64,000 nucleotides of DNA from assembly GCA_037349105.1 (NCBI GenBank), contig JAYJMM010000067.1, positions 57,185 through 121,184 on the forward strand, given 5' to 3'. This document shows positions 29,150-41,969 of the stretch, piece by piece (within the stretch, counting starts at the first letter, position 1; each line of letters opens with the position of its first letter). The notes beneath the pieces were generated by a model. The model was not told the origin of the DNA. It did not search any database and saw only the letters and a program-made list of their open reading frames with translations. The position numbers were made by a program, and so were the translations under genes. The stretch comes from Limnomonas spitsbergensis. Taxonomy: Eukaryota; Chlorophyta; Chlorophyceae; Chlamydomonadales.

Positions 29150-32100
29150 GAACAGCTGTGGATCAGTGAGCTGCCTCCTCCCTCCCACCCTTCACCCTTA
29201 CCCCAGAACAGCTGTGGATCAGTCAGCTGCATCCTCCCTCCTACCCCTCACCCTTACCCCAGAACAGCTGTGGACCAGTCAGCTGCCTCCTCCCTCCCAA
29301 TCCTCACCCTTACCCCAGAACAGCTGTGGATCAGTAACCTGCCTCCTCCCTCGTACCCCTCACCCTTACCCCAGAACAGCTGTGCACGAGTCAGCTGCCT
29401 CCTCCCTCCCACCCTTCACCCTAACCCCAGAACAGCTGTGGATCAGTCAGCTGCCTCCTCCCTCCCACCCCTCACCCTTACTTCAGAACAGCCGTGGATC
29501 AGTCAGCTGCCTCCTCCCTCCCACCCTCCACCCTTACCCCAGAACAGCTGTGGATCAGTCAGCTGCCTCCTCCCTCCCAATCCTCACCCTTACCCCAGAA
29601 CAGCTGTGGATCAGTGAGCTGCCTCCTCCCTCCCACCCTTACCATTACCCCAGAACAGCTGTGGATCAGTAACCTGCCTCCTCCCTCCTACCCCTCACCC
29701 TTACCCCAGAACAGCTGTGGACCAGTCATCTGCCTCCTCCCTCCTACCCCTCACCCTTACCCCAGAACAGCTGTGGATCAGTAGCATGCCTCCTCCCTCC
29801 CACCCAGAACAGCTGTGGACCAGTCAGCTGCCTCCTCCCTCCCAATCCTCACCCTTACCCCAGAACAGCTGTGGATAGTGAGCTGCCTCCTCCCTCCCAC
29901 CCTCCACCCTTACCCCAGAACAGCTGTGGACCAGTCAGCTGCCTCCTCCCTCCCAATCCTCACCCTTACCCCAGAACAGCTGTGGATCAGTAACCTGCCT
30001 CCTCCCTTATACCCCTCACCCTTACCCCAGAACAGCTGTGGATCAGTCAGCTGCCTCCTCCCTCCCACCCTCCACCCTTACCCCAGAACAGCTGTGGACC
30101 AGTCAGCTGCCTCCTCCCTCCCAATCCCCACCCTAACCCCAGAACAGCTGTGGATCAGTCAGCTGCCTCCTCCCTCCCAATCCTCACCCTTACCCCAGAA
30201 CAGCTGTGGACCAGTCAGCTGCCTCCTCCCTCCCAATCCCCACCCTTACCCCAGAACAGCTGTGGATCAGTGAGCTGCCTCCTCCCTCCCACCCTTCACC
30301 CTTACCCCAGAACATCTGTGGACCAGTAACTTGCCTCCTCCCTCCCACCCTTCACCCTTACCCCAGAACAGCTGTGGATCAGTCAGCTGCCTCCTCCCTC
30401 CCACCCTTCACCCTTACCCCAGAACAGCTGTGGATCAATCAGCTGCCTCCTCCCTCCCACCCCTCACCCTCACCCCAGAACAGCTGTGGATCAGTCAGCT
30501 GCCTCCTCCCTCCTACCCCTCACCCTTACCCCAGAACAGCTGTGGATCAGTAACTTGCCTCCTCCCTCCCACCCTTCACCCTTACCCCAGAACAGCTGTG
30601 CACCAGTCAGCTGCCTCCTCCCTCCCACCCTTCACCCTAACCCCAGAACAGCTGTGGATCAGTCAGCTGCCTCCTCCCTCCCACCCCTCACCCTTACCCC
30701 AGAACATCTGTGGACCAGTCAGTTGCCTCCTCCCTCCCACCCTCCACCCTTACCCCAGAACAGCTGTGGACCAGTCAGCTGCCTCCTCCCTCCCAATCCC
30801 CACCCTTACCCCAGAACAGCTGTGGATCAGTGAGCTGCCTCCTCCCTCCCACCCTTCACCCTTACCCCAGAACATCTGTGGACCAGTCAGCTGCAACCTC
30901 CCTCCCACCCTTCACCCTTACCCCAGAACAGCTGTGGATCAGTCAGCTGCCTCCTCCCTCCCACCCTTCACCCTTACCCCAGAACAGCTGTGGATCAGTA
31001 ACTTGCCTCCTCCCTCCCACCCTTCACCCTTACCCCAGAACAGCTGTGCACGAGTCAGCTGCCTCCTTCCTCCCACCCTTCACCCTTACCCCAGAACAGC
31101 TGTGGATCAGTCAGCTGCCTCCTCCCTCCCACCCCTCACCCTTACTTCAGAACAGCCGTGGATCAGTGAGCTGCCTCCTCCCTCCCACCCTTCACCCTTA
31201 CCCCAGAACATCTGTGGACCAGTCAGCTGCAACCTCCCTCCCACCCTTCACCCTTACCCCAGAACAGCTGTGGATCAGTCAGCTGCCTCCTCCCTCCTAC
31301 CCCTCACCCTTACCCCAGAACAGCTGTGGATCAGTAACTTGCCTCCTCCCTCCCACCCTTCACCCTTACCCCAGAACAGCTGTGCACGAGTCAGCTGCCT
31401 CCTCCCTCCCACCCTTCACCCTTACCCCAGAACAGCTGTGGATCAGTCAGCTGCCTCCTCCCTCCCACCCCTCACCCTTACTTCAGAACAGCCGTGGATC
31501 AGTCACCTGCCTCCTCCCTCCTACCCCTCACCCTTACCCCAGAACAGCTGTGGATCAGTCAGCTGCCTCCTCCCTCCCACCCTCCACCCTTACCCCAGAA
31601 CAGCTGTGGACCAGTCAGCTGCCTCCTCCCTCCCAATCCCCACCCTTACCCCAGAACAGCTGTGGATCAGTGAGCTGCCTCCTCCCTCCCACCCTTCACC
31701 CTTACCCCAGAACAGATGTGGATCAGTCAGCTGCCTCCTCCCTCCCACCCTCCACCCTTACCCCAGAACAGCTGTGGATCAGTCAGCTGCCTCCTCCCTC
31801 CCACCCTCCACCCTTACCCCAGAACAGCTGTGGACCAGTCAGCTGCCTCCTCCCTCCCAATCCCCACCCTAACCACAGAACAGCTGTGGATCAGTCAGCT
31901 GCCTCCTCCCTCCCAATCCTCACCCTTACCCCAGAACAGCTGTGGACCAGTCAGCTGCCTCCTCCCTCCCAATCCCCACCCTTACCCCAGAACAGCTGTG
32001 GATCAGTGAGCTGCCTCCTCCCTCCCACCCTGCACCCTTACCCCAGAACATCTGTGGATCAGTAACTTGCCTCCTCCCTCCCACCCTTCACCCTTACCCC

Positions 32101-33798
32101 AGAACAGCTGTGCACGAGTCAGCTGCCTCCTCCCTCCCACCCTTCACCCTTACCCCAGAACAGCTGTGGATCAATCAGCTGCCTCCTCCCTCCCACCCCT
32201 CACCCTCACCCCAGAACAGCTGTGGATCAGTCAGCTGCCTCCTCCCTCCCACCCCTCACCCTTACCCCAGAACAGCTGTGGATCAGTCAGCTGCCTCCTC
32301 CCTCCCACCCTCCACCCTTACCCCAGAACAGCTGTGGACCAGTCAGCTGCCTCCTCCCTCCCAATCCCCACCCTTACCCCAGAACAGCTGTGGATCAGTG
32401 AGCTGCCTCCTCCCTCCCACCCTTCACCCTTACCCCAGAACATCTGTGGACCAGTCAGCTGCAACCTCCCTCCCACCCTTCACCCTTACCCCAGAACAGC
32501 TGTGGATCAGTCAGCTGCCTCCTCCCTCCTACCCCTCACCCTTACCCCAGAACAGCTGTGGATCAGTAACTTGCCTCCTCCCTCCCACCCTTCACCCTTA
32601 CCCCAGAACAGCTGTGCACGAGTCAGCTGCCTCCTCCCTCCCACCCTTCACCCTTACCCCAGGACAGCTGTGGATCAGTCAGCTGCCTCCTCCCTCCCAC
32701 CCCTCACCCTTACTTCAGAACAGCCGTGGATCAGTCACCTGCCTCCTCCCTCCTACCCCTCACCCTTACCCCAGAACAGCTGTGGATCAGTCAGCTGCCC
32801 CCTCCCTCCCAATCCTCACCCTTACCCCAGAACAGCTGTGGATCAGTGAGCTGCCTCCTCCCTCCCACCCTTACCATTACCCCAGAACAGCTGTGGATCA
32901 GTAACCTGCCTCCTCCCTCCTACCCCTCACCCTTACCCCAGAACAGCTGTGGACCAGTCAGCTGCCTCCTCCCTCCTACCCCTCACCCTTACCCCAGAAC
33001 AGCTGTGGATCAGTAGCCTGCCTCCTCCCTCCCACCCAGAACAGCTGTGGATCAGTAGCCTGCCTCCTCCCTCCCACCCAGAACAGCTGTGGACCAGTCA
33101 GCTGCCTCCTCCCTCCCAATGCTCACCCTTACCCCAGAACAGCTGTGGATCAGTCAGCTGCCTCCTCCCTCCCAACAGCTGTGGATCAATCAGCTGCCTC
33201 CTCCCTCCCACCCCTCACCCTTACCCCAGAACAGCTGTGGATCAGTCAGCTGCCTCCTCCCTCCTACCCCTCACCCTTACCCCAGAACAGCTGTGGATCA
33301 GTAACTTGCCTCCTCCCTCCCACCCTTCACCCTTACCCCAGAACAGCTGTGCACCAGTCAGCTGCCTCCTCCCTCCCACCCTCCACCCTTACCCCAGAAC
33401 AGCTGTGGACCAGTCAGCTGCCTCCTCCCTCCCACCCCTCACCCTTACCCCAGAACAGCTGTGGATCAATCAGCTGCCTCCTCCCTCCCAATGCTCACCC
33501 TTACCCCAGAACAGCTGTGGATCAGTCAGCTGCCTCCTCCCTCCCACCCTCCACCCTTACCCCAGAACAGCTGTGGATCAGTCAGTTGCCTCCTCCCTCC
33601 CTATCCTCACCCTTACCCCAGAACAGCTGTGGATCAGTAACCTGCCTCCTCCCTCCTACCCCCCACCCTTACCCCAGAACATAGGTGGATCAGTCAGCTG
33701 CCTTCTCCCTCCCACCCTTCACCCTTACCCCAGAACAGCTGTGGACCTGTCAGCTGCCTCCTCCATCCCACCCTTCACCCTTACCCCAGAACAGCTGT
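29150..33798. repeat. 56-bp satellite array A1
   Basis: About 4.65 kb of 56-bp monomers. It carries the GTGGATAGTGAG two-base deletion (about 29873) that is also found in arrays A6 (twice) and A7. Its right-hand half matches array A2 at a 3,891-base offset. Confidence 0.95.
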
Positions 33799-34817
33799 AG
33801 ACACGTCCCCTCTCCCCCCATCACCTGTCCCAGCCCATGGCCAGACACATCCCCTCTCCCCCCACCACCTGCACCAGCTCATGGCCAGACACATCCCCTC
33901 TTCCCCCACCACCTGTCCCAGCCAGAACAGGTATGGATCAGTCAGCTGCATCCTCCCTCCCAACCCTCACCCTTACCCTCCTCACCTCTGCACCTGCCAG
34001 CCCAGGGCCATTTACATTTTTGGCATTTTGGTCAGCTGCTTCATATCCTTTCACTCCACATCTGGCCAGCTCTCCACCTACTTACTGTACCTTTCTTCCC
34101 TATTTTCAGAAGATCAACCAACATCCCAAGTCTCCAACCAAGAGGCCTATCATCTTGCAAGCTCAAGTCCACGTTCCCGCCAGTAAGCACCAAATAAATG
34201 CACCAAATAAATGCACATCAATGCCCTGCCCCCATCACCTGTCCCAGCTCATGGCCAGACACATCCCCTCTCCCCCCATCACCTGTCCCAGCTCATGGCC
34301 AGACACATCCCCTCTCCCCCCATCACCTGTCCCAGTTCATGGCCAGACACATCGCCTTTCTCCACACCACCTTGCATCCGTCACTTCGTAGCTTTCGTAT
34401 ATTGTGTCTTGCACACTTTAATCAAAGCACCCATACCAAAGATAAAATCTGTAGGAGTAGGAGTTGTGAGTCAACCTGGGCATTGCTTGCTGTACCTGCC
34501 TTGTACCATCCATGTATTAAGATGTACATGAGGCCCACATGGCAGTACAGTATCCTTAGAAAATTCGCAAACCCTGCATTGCCTGAACCCTCCAGCTTTC
34601 CTTTCAATTCCTAGGTCCTGAGCCATCCAGCCTTGCCACCAACCCGGTATCCTGAGTCCTCCAGCCTTGCACTCAACCCCTAGGTCCTAAACCCTCCAGC
34701 CTTGCACTCAACCCCTGGGTCCTAAACCCTCCAGCCCACTGGGCAGGACAACTCGTAAGAATATTCTGGAACCCTGCCCCCTCGTGTGCTAGGCTGCACA
34801 TCCTACCCCTTATCTCA
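33799..34817. repeat. Anchor module, copy 2
   Basis: Full-length. It has ACCCGGTATCC (about 34643), shared with copies 3-5, but keeps TCCCAGCCAGAAC and CCACACCACC like copies 1 and 6-8. Confidence 0.93.
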
Positions 34818-37689
34818 GAACAGCTGTGGATCAGTGAGCTGCCTCCTCCCTCCCACCCTTCACCCTTACCCCAGAACAGCTGTGGATCAGTCAGCTGCAT
34901 CCTCCCTCCTACCCCTCACCCTTACCCCAGAACAGCTGTGGACCAGTCAGCTGCCTCCTCCCTCCCAATCCTCACCCTTACCCCAGAACAGCTGTGGATC
35001 AGTAACCTGCCTCCTCCCTCGTACCCCTCACCCTTACCCCAAAACAGCTGTGCACGAGTCAGCTGCCTCCTCCCTCCCACCCTTCACCCTAACCCCAGAA
35101 CAGCTGTGGATCAGTCAGCTGCCTCCTCCCTCCCACCCCTCACCCTTACTTCAGAACAGCCGTGGATCAGTCAGCTGCCTCCTCCCTCCCACCCTCCACC
35201 CTTACCCCAGAACAGCTGTGGATCAGTCAGCTGCCTCCTCCCTCCCAATCCTCACCCTTACCCCAGAACAGCTGTGGATCAGTGAGCTGCCTCCTCCCTC
35301 CCACCCTTACCATTACCCCAGAACAGCTGTGGATCAGTCAGCTGCCTCCTCCCTCCCACCCCTCACCCTTACTTCAGAACAGCCGTGGATCAGTCACCTG
35401 CCTCCTCCCTCCTACCCCTCACCCTTACCCCAGAACAGCTGTGGATCAGTCAGCTGCCTCCTCCCTCCCACCCTCCACCCTTACCCCAGAACAGCTGTGG
35501 ACCAGTCAGCTGCCTCCTCCCTCCCAATCCCCACCCTTACCCCAGAACAGCTGTGGATCAGTGAGCTGCCTCCTCCCTCCCACCCTTCACCCTTACCCCA
35601 GAACAGATGTGGATCAGTCAGCTGCCTCCTCCCTCCCACCCTCCACCCTTACCCCAGAACAGCTGTGGATCAGTCAGCTGCCTCCTCCCTCCCACCCTCC
35701 ACCCTTACCCCAGAACAGCTGTGGACCAGTCAGCTGCCTCCTCCCTCCCAATCCCCACCCTAACCCCAGAACAGCTGTGGATCAGTCAGCTGCCTCCTCC
35801 CTCCCAATCCTCACCCTTACCCCAGAACAGCTGTGGACCAGTCAGCTGCCTCCTCCCTCCCAATCCCCACCCTTACCCCAGAACAGCTGTGGATCAGTGA
35901 GCTGCCTCCTCCCTCCCACCCTGCACCCTTACCCCAGAACATCTGTGGATCAGTAACTTGCCTCCTCCCTCCCACCCTTCACCCTTACCCCAGAACAGCT
36001 GTGCACGAGTCAGCTGCCTCCTCCCTCCCACCCTTCACCCTTACCCCAGAACAGCTGTGGATCAATCAGCTGCCTCCTCCCTCCCACCCCTCACCCTCAC
36101 CCCAGAACAGCTGTGGATCAGTCAGCTGCCTCCTCCCTCCTACCCCTCACCCTTACCCCAGAACAGCTGTGGATCAGTCAGCTGCCTCCTCCCTCCCACC
36201 CTCCACCCTTACCCCAGAACAGCTGTGGACCAGTCAGCTGCCTCCTCCCTCCCAATCCCCACCCTTACCCCAGAACAGCTGTGGATCAGTGAGCTGCCTC
36301 CTCCCTCCCACCCTTCACCCTTACCCCAGAACATCTGTGGACCAGTCAGCTGCAACCTCCCTCCCACCCTTCACCCTTACCCCAGAACAGCTGTGGATCA
36401 GTCAGCTGCCTCCTCCCTCCTACCCCTCACCCTTACCCCAGAACAGCTGTGGATCAGTAACTTGCCTCCTCCCTCCCACCCTTCACCCTTACCCCAGAAC
36501 AGCTGTGCACGAGTCAGCTGCCTCCTCCCTCCCACCCTTCACCCTTACCCCAGGACAGCTGTGGATCAGTCAGCTGCCTCCTCCCTCCCACCCCTCACCC
36601 TTACTTCAGAACAGCCGTGGATCAGTCACCTGCCTCCTCCCTCCTACCCCTCACCCTTACCCCAGAACAGCTGTGGATCAGTCAGCTGCCCCCTCCCTCC
36701 CAATCCTCACCCTTACCCCAGAACAGCTGTGGATCAGTGAGCTGCCTCCTCCCTCCCACCCTTACCATTACCCCAGAACAGCTGTGGATCAGTAACCTGC
36801 CTCCTCCCTCCTACCCCTCACCCTTACCCCAGAACAGCTGTGGACCAGTCAGCTGCCTCCTCCCTCCTACCCCTCACCCTTACCCCAGAACAGCTGTGGA
36901 TCAGTAGCCTGCCTCCTCCCTCCCACCCAGAACAGCTGTGGATCAGTAGCCTGCCTCCTCCCTCCCACCCAGAACAGCTGTGGACCAGTCAGCTGCCTCC
37001 TCCCTCCCAATGCTCACCCTTACCCCAGAACAGCTGTGGATCAGTCAGCTGCCTCCTCCCTCCCAACAGCTGTGGATCAATCAGCTGCCTCCTCCCTCCC
37101 ACCCCTCACCCTTACCCCAGAACAGCTGTGGATCAGTCAGCTGCCTCCTCCCTCCTACCCCTCACCCTTACCCCAGAACAGCTGTGGATCAGTAACTTGC
37201 CTCCTCCCTCCCACCCTTCACCCTTACCCCAGAACAGCTGTGCACCAGTCAGCTGCCTCCTCCCTCCCACCCTCCACCCTTACCCCAGAACAGCTGTGGA
37301 CCAGTCAGCTGCCTCCTCCCTCCCACCCCTCACCCTTACCCCAGAACAGCTGTGGATCAATCAGCTGCCTCCTCCCTCCCAATGCTCACCCTTACCCCAG
37401 AACAGCTGTGGATCAGTCAGCTGCCTCCTCCCTCCCACCCTCCACCCTTACCCCAGAACAGCTGTGGATCAGTCAGTTGCCTCCTCCCTCCCTATCCTCA
37501 CCCTTACCCCAGAACAGCTGTGGATCAGTAACCTGCCTCCTCCCTCCTACCCCCCACCCTTACCCCAGAACATAGGTGGATCAGTCAGCTGCCTTCTCCC
37601 TCCCACCCTTCACCCTTACCCCAGAACAGCTGTGGACCTGTCAGCTGCCTCCTCCATCCCACCCTTCACCCTTACCCCAGAACAGCTGT
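34818..37689. repeat. 56-bp satellite array A2
   Basis: About 2.87 kb of monomers. It starts with a block carrying CCCCAAAACAGCTGTGCACG (about 35038), shared by arrays A3-A5 only. Confidence 0.95.
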
Positions 37690-38708
37690 AGACACGTCCC
37701 CTCTCCCCCCATCACCTGTCCCAGCCCATGGCCAGACACATCCCCTCTCCCCCCACCACCTGCACCAGCTCATGGCCAGACACATCCCCTCTTCCCCCAC
37801 CACCTGTCCCTGCCAGAACAGGTATGGATCAGTCAGCTGCATCCTCCCTCCCAACCCTCACCCTTACCCTCCTCACCTCTGCACCTGCCAGCCCAGGGCC
37901 ATTTACATTTTTGGCATTTTGGTCAGCTGCTTCATATCCTTTCACTCCACATCTGGCCAGCTCTCCACCTACTTACTGTACCTTTCTTCCCTATTTTCAG
38001 AAGATCAACCAACATCCCAAGTCTCCAACCAAGAGGCCTATCATCTTGCAAGCTCAAGTCCACGTTCCCGCCAGTAAGCACCAAATAAATGCACCAAATA
38101 AATGCACATCAATGCCCTGCCCCCATCACCTGTCCCAGCTCATGGCCAGACACATCCCCTCTCCCCCCATCACCTGTCCCAGCTCATGGCCAGACACATC
38201 CCCTCTCCCCCCATCACCTGTCCCAGTTCATGGCCAGACACATCGCCTTTCTCCACAAAACCTTGCATCCGTCACTTCGTAGCTTTCGTATATTGTGTCT
38301 TGCACACTTTAATCAAAGCACCCATACCAAAGATAAAATCTGTAGGAGTAGGAGTTGTGAGTCAACCTGGGCATTGCTTGCTGTACCTGCCTTGTACCAT
38401 CCATGTATTAAGATGTACATGAGGCCCACATGGCAGTACAGTATCCTTAGAAAATTCGCAAACCCTGCATTGCCTGAACCCTCCAGCTTTCCTTTCAATT
38501 CCTAGGTCCTGAGCCATCCAGCCTTGCCACCAACCCGGTATCCTGAGTCCTCCAGCCTTGCACTCAACCCCTAGGTCCTAAACCCTCCAGCCTTGCACTC
38601 AACCCCTGGGTCCTAAACCCTCCAGCCCACTGGGCAGGACAACTCGTAAGAATATTCTGGAACCCTGCCCCCTCGTGTGCTAGGCTGCACATCCTACCCC
38701 TTATCTCA
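37690..38708. repeat. Anchor module, copy 3
   Basis: Shares TCCCTGCCAGAAC (about 37807) with copies 4 and 5, and CCACAAAACC (about 38256) with copy 4 only. Confidence 0.93.
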
Positions 38709-40950
38709 GAACAGCTGTGGATCAGTGAGCTGCCTCCTCCCTCCCACCCTTCACCCTTACCCCAGAACAGCTGTGGATCAGTCAGCTGCATCCTCCCTCC
38801 TACCCCTCACCCTTACCCCAGAACAGCTGTGGACCAGTCAGCTGCCTCCTCCCTCCCAATCCTCACCCTTACCCCAGAACAGCTGTGGATCAGTAACCTG
38901 CCTCCTCCCTCGTACCCCTCACCCTTACCCCAAAACAGCTGTGCACGAGTCAGCTGCCTCCTCCCTCCCACCCTTCACCCTAACCCCAGAACAGCTGTGG
39001 ATCAGTCAGCTGCCTCCTCCCTCCCACCCCTCACCCTTACTTCAGAACAGCCGTGGATCAGTCAGCTGCCTCCTCCCTCCCACCCTCCACCCTTACCCCA
39101 GAACAGCTGTGGATCAGTCAGCTGCCTCCTCCCTCCCAATCCTCACCCTTACCCCAGAACAGCTGTGGATCAGTGAGCTGCCTCCTCCCTCCCACCCTTA
39201 CCATTACCCCAGAACAGCTGTGGATCAGTAACCTGCCTCCTCCCTCCTACCCCTCACCCTTACCCCAGAACAGCTGTGGACCAGTCAGCTGCCTCCTCCC
39301 TCATACCCCTCACCCTTACCCCAGAACAGCTGTGGATCAGTAGCATGCCTCCTCCCTCCCACCCAGAACAGCTGTGGACCAGTCAGCTGCCTCCTCCCTC
39401 CCAATCCTCACCCTTACCCCAGAACAGCTGTGGATCAGTCAGCTGCCTCCTCCCTCCCACCCTCCACCCTTACCCCAGAACAGCTGTGGACCAGTCAGCT
39501 GCCTCCTCCCTCCCAATCCTCACCCTTACCCCAGAACAGCTGTGGATCAGTAACCTGCCTCCTCCCTTGTACCCCTCACCCTTACCCCAGAACAGCTGTG
39601 GATCAGTCAGCTGCCTCCTCCCTCCCACCCTCCACCCTCACCCCAGAACAGCTGTGGACCAGTCAGCTGCCTCCTCCCTCCCAATCCCCACCCTAACCCC
39701 AGAACAGCTGTGGATCAGTCAGCTGCCTCCTCCCTCCCAATCCTCACCCTTACCCCAGAACAGCTGTGGACCAGTCAGCTGCCTCCTCCCTCCCACCCTT
39801 CACCCTTACCCCAGGACAGCTGTGGATCAGTCAGCTGCCTCCTCCCTCCCACCCCTCACCCTTACTTCAGAACAGCCGTGGATCAGTCACCTGCCTCCTC
39901 CCTCCTACCCCTCACCCTTACCCCAGAACAGCTGTGGATCAGTCAGCTGCCCCCTCCCTCCCAATCCTCACCCTTACCCCAGAACAGCTGTGGATCAGTG
40001 AGCTGCCTCCTCCCTCCCACCCTTACCATTACCCCAGAACAGCTGTGGATCAGTAACCTGCCTCCTCCCTCCTACCCCTCACCCTTACCCCAGAACAGCT
40101 GTGGACCAGTCAGCTGCCTCCTCCCTCCTACCCCTCACCCTTACCCCAGAACAGCTGTGGATCAGTAGCCTGCCTCCTCCCTCCCACCCAGAACAGCTGT
40201 GGATCAGTAGCCTGCCTCCTCCCTCCCACCCAGAACAGCTGTGGACCAGTCAGCTGCCTCCTCCCTCCCAATGCTCACCCTTACCCCAGAACAGCTGTGG
40301 ATCAGTCAGCTGCCTCCTCCCTCCCAACAGCTGTGGATCAATCAGCTGCCTCCTCCCTCCCACCCCTCACCCTTACCCCAGAACAGCTGTGGATCAGTCA
40401 GCTGCCTCCTCCCTCCTACCCCTCACCCTTACCCCAGAACAGCTGTGGATCAGTAACTTGCCTCCTCCCTCCCACCCTTCACCCTTACCCCAGAACAGCT
40501 GTGCACCAGTCAGCTGCCTCCTCCCTCCCACCCTCCACCCTTACCCCAGAACAGCTGTGGACCAGTCAGCTGCCTCCTCCCTCCCACCCCTCACCCTTAC
40601 CCCAGAACAGCTGTGGATCAATCAGCTGCCTCCTCCCTCCCAATGCTCACCCTTACCCCAGAACAGCTGTGGATCAGTCAGCTGCCTCCTCCCTCCCACC
40701 CTCCACCCTTACCCCAGAACAGCTGTGGATCAGTCAGTTGCCTCCTCCCTCCCTATCCTCACCCTTACCCCAGAACAGCTGTGGATCAGTAACCTGCCTC
40801 CTCCCTCCTACCCCCCACCCTTACCCCAGAACATAGGTGGATCAGTCAGCTGCCTTCTCCCTCCCACCCTTCACCCTTACCCCAGAACAGCTGTGGACCT
40901 GTCAGCTGCCTCCTCCATCCCACCCTTCACCCTTACCCCAGAACAGCTGT
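38709..40950. repeat. 56-bp satellite array A3
   Basis: The shortest array, about 2.24 kb. Its first 1.1 kb matches A4 at an exact 3,261-base offset, then it joins the A2-type right half, as if a middle block were deleted by unequal exchange. Confidence 0.95.
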
Positions 40951-41969
40951 AGACACGTCCCCTCTCCCCCCATCACCTGTCCCAGCCCATGGCCAGACAC
41001 ATCCCCTCTCCCCCCACCACCTGCACCAGCTCATGGCCAGACACATCCCCTCTTCCCCCACCACCTGTCCCTGCCAGAACAGGTATGGATCAGTCAGCTG
41101 CATCCTCCCTCCCAACCCTCACCCTTACCCTCCTCACCTCTGCACCTGCCAGCCCAGGGCCATTTACATTTTTGGCATTTTGGTCAGCTGCTTCATATCC
41201 TTTCACTCCACATCTGGCCAGCTCTCCACCTACTTACTGTACCTTTCTTCCCTATTTTCAGAAGATCAACCAACATCCCAAGTCTCCAACCAAGAGGCCT
41301 ATCATCTTGCAAGCTCAAGTCCACGTTCCCGCCAGTAAGCACCAAATAAATGCACCAAATAAATGCACATCAATGCCCTGCCCCCATCACCTGTCCCAGC
41401 TCATGGCCAGACACATCCCCTCTCCCCCCATCACCTGTCCCAGCTCATGGCCAGACACATCCCCTCTCCCCCCATCACCTGTCCCAGTTCATGGCCAGAC
41501 ACATCGCCTTTCTCCACAAAACCTTGCATCCGTCACTTCGTAGCTTTCGTATATTGTGTCTTGCACACTTTAATCAAAGCACCCATACCAAAGATAAAAT
41601 CTGTAGGAGTAGGAGTTGTGAGTCAACCTGGGCATTGCTTGCTGTACCTGCCTTGTACCATCCATGTATTAAGATGTACATGAGGCCCACATGGCAGTAC
41701 AGTATCCTTAGAAAATTCGCAAACCCTGCATTGCCTGAACCCTCCAGCTTTCCTTTCAATTCCTAGGTCCTGAGCCATCCAGCCTTGCCACCAACCCGGT
41801 ATCCTGAGTCCTCCAGCCTTGCACTCAACCCCTAGGTCCTAAACCCTCCAGCCTTGCACTCAACCCCTGGGTCCTAAACCCTCCAGCCCACTGGGCAGGA
41901 CAACTCGTAAGAATATTCTGGAACCCTGCCCCCTCGTGTGCTAGGCTGCACATCCTACCCCTTATCTCA
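40951..41969. repeat. Anchor module, copy 4
   Basis: Carries the same diagnostic bases as copy 3, including CCACAAAACC (about 41516). The two are the closest pair. Confidence 0.93.
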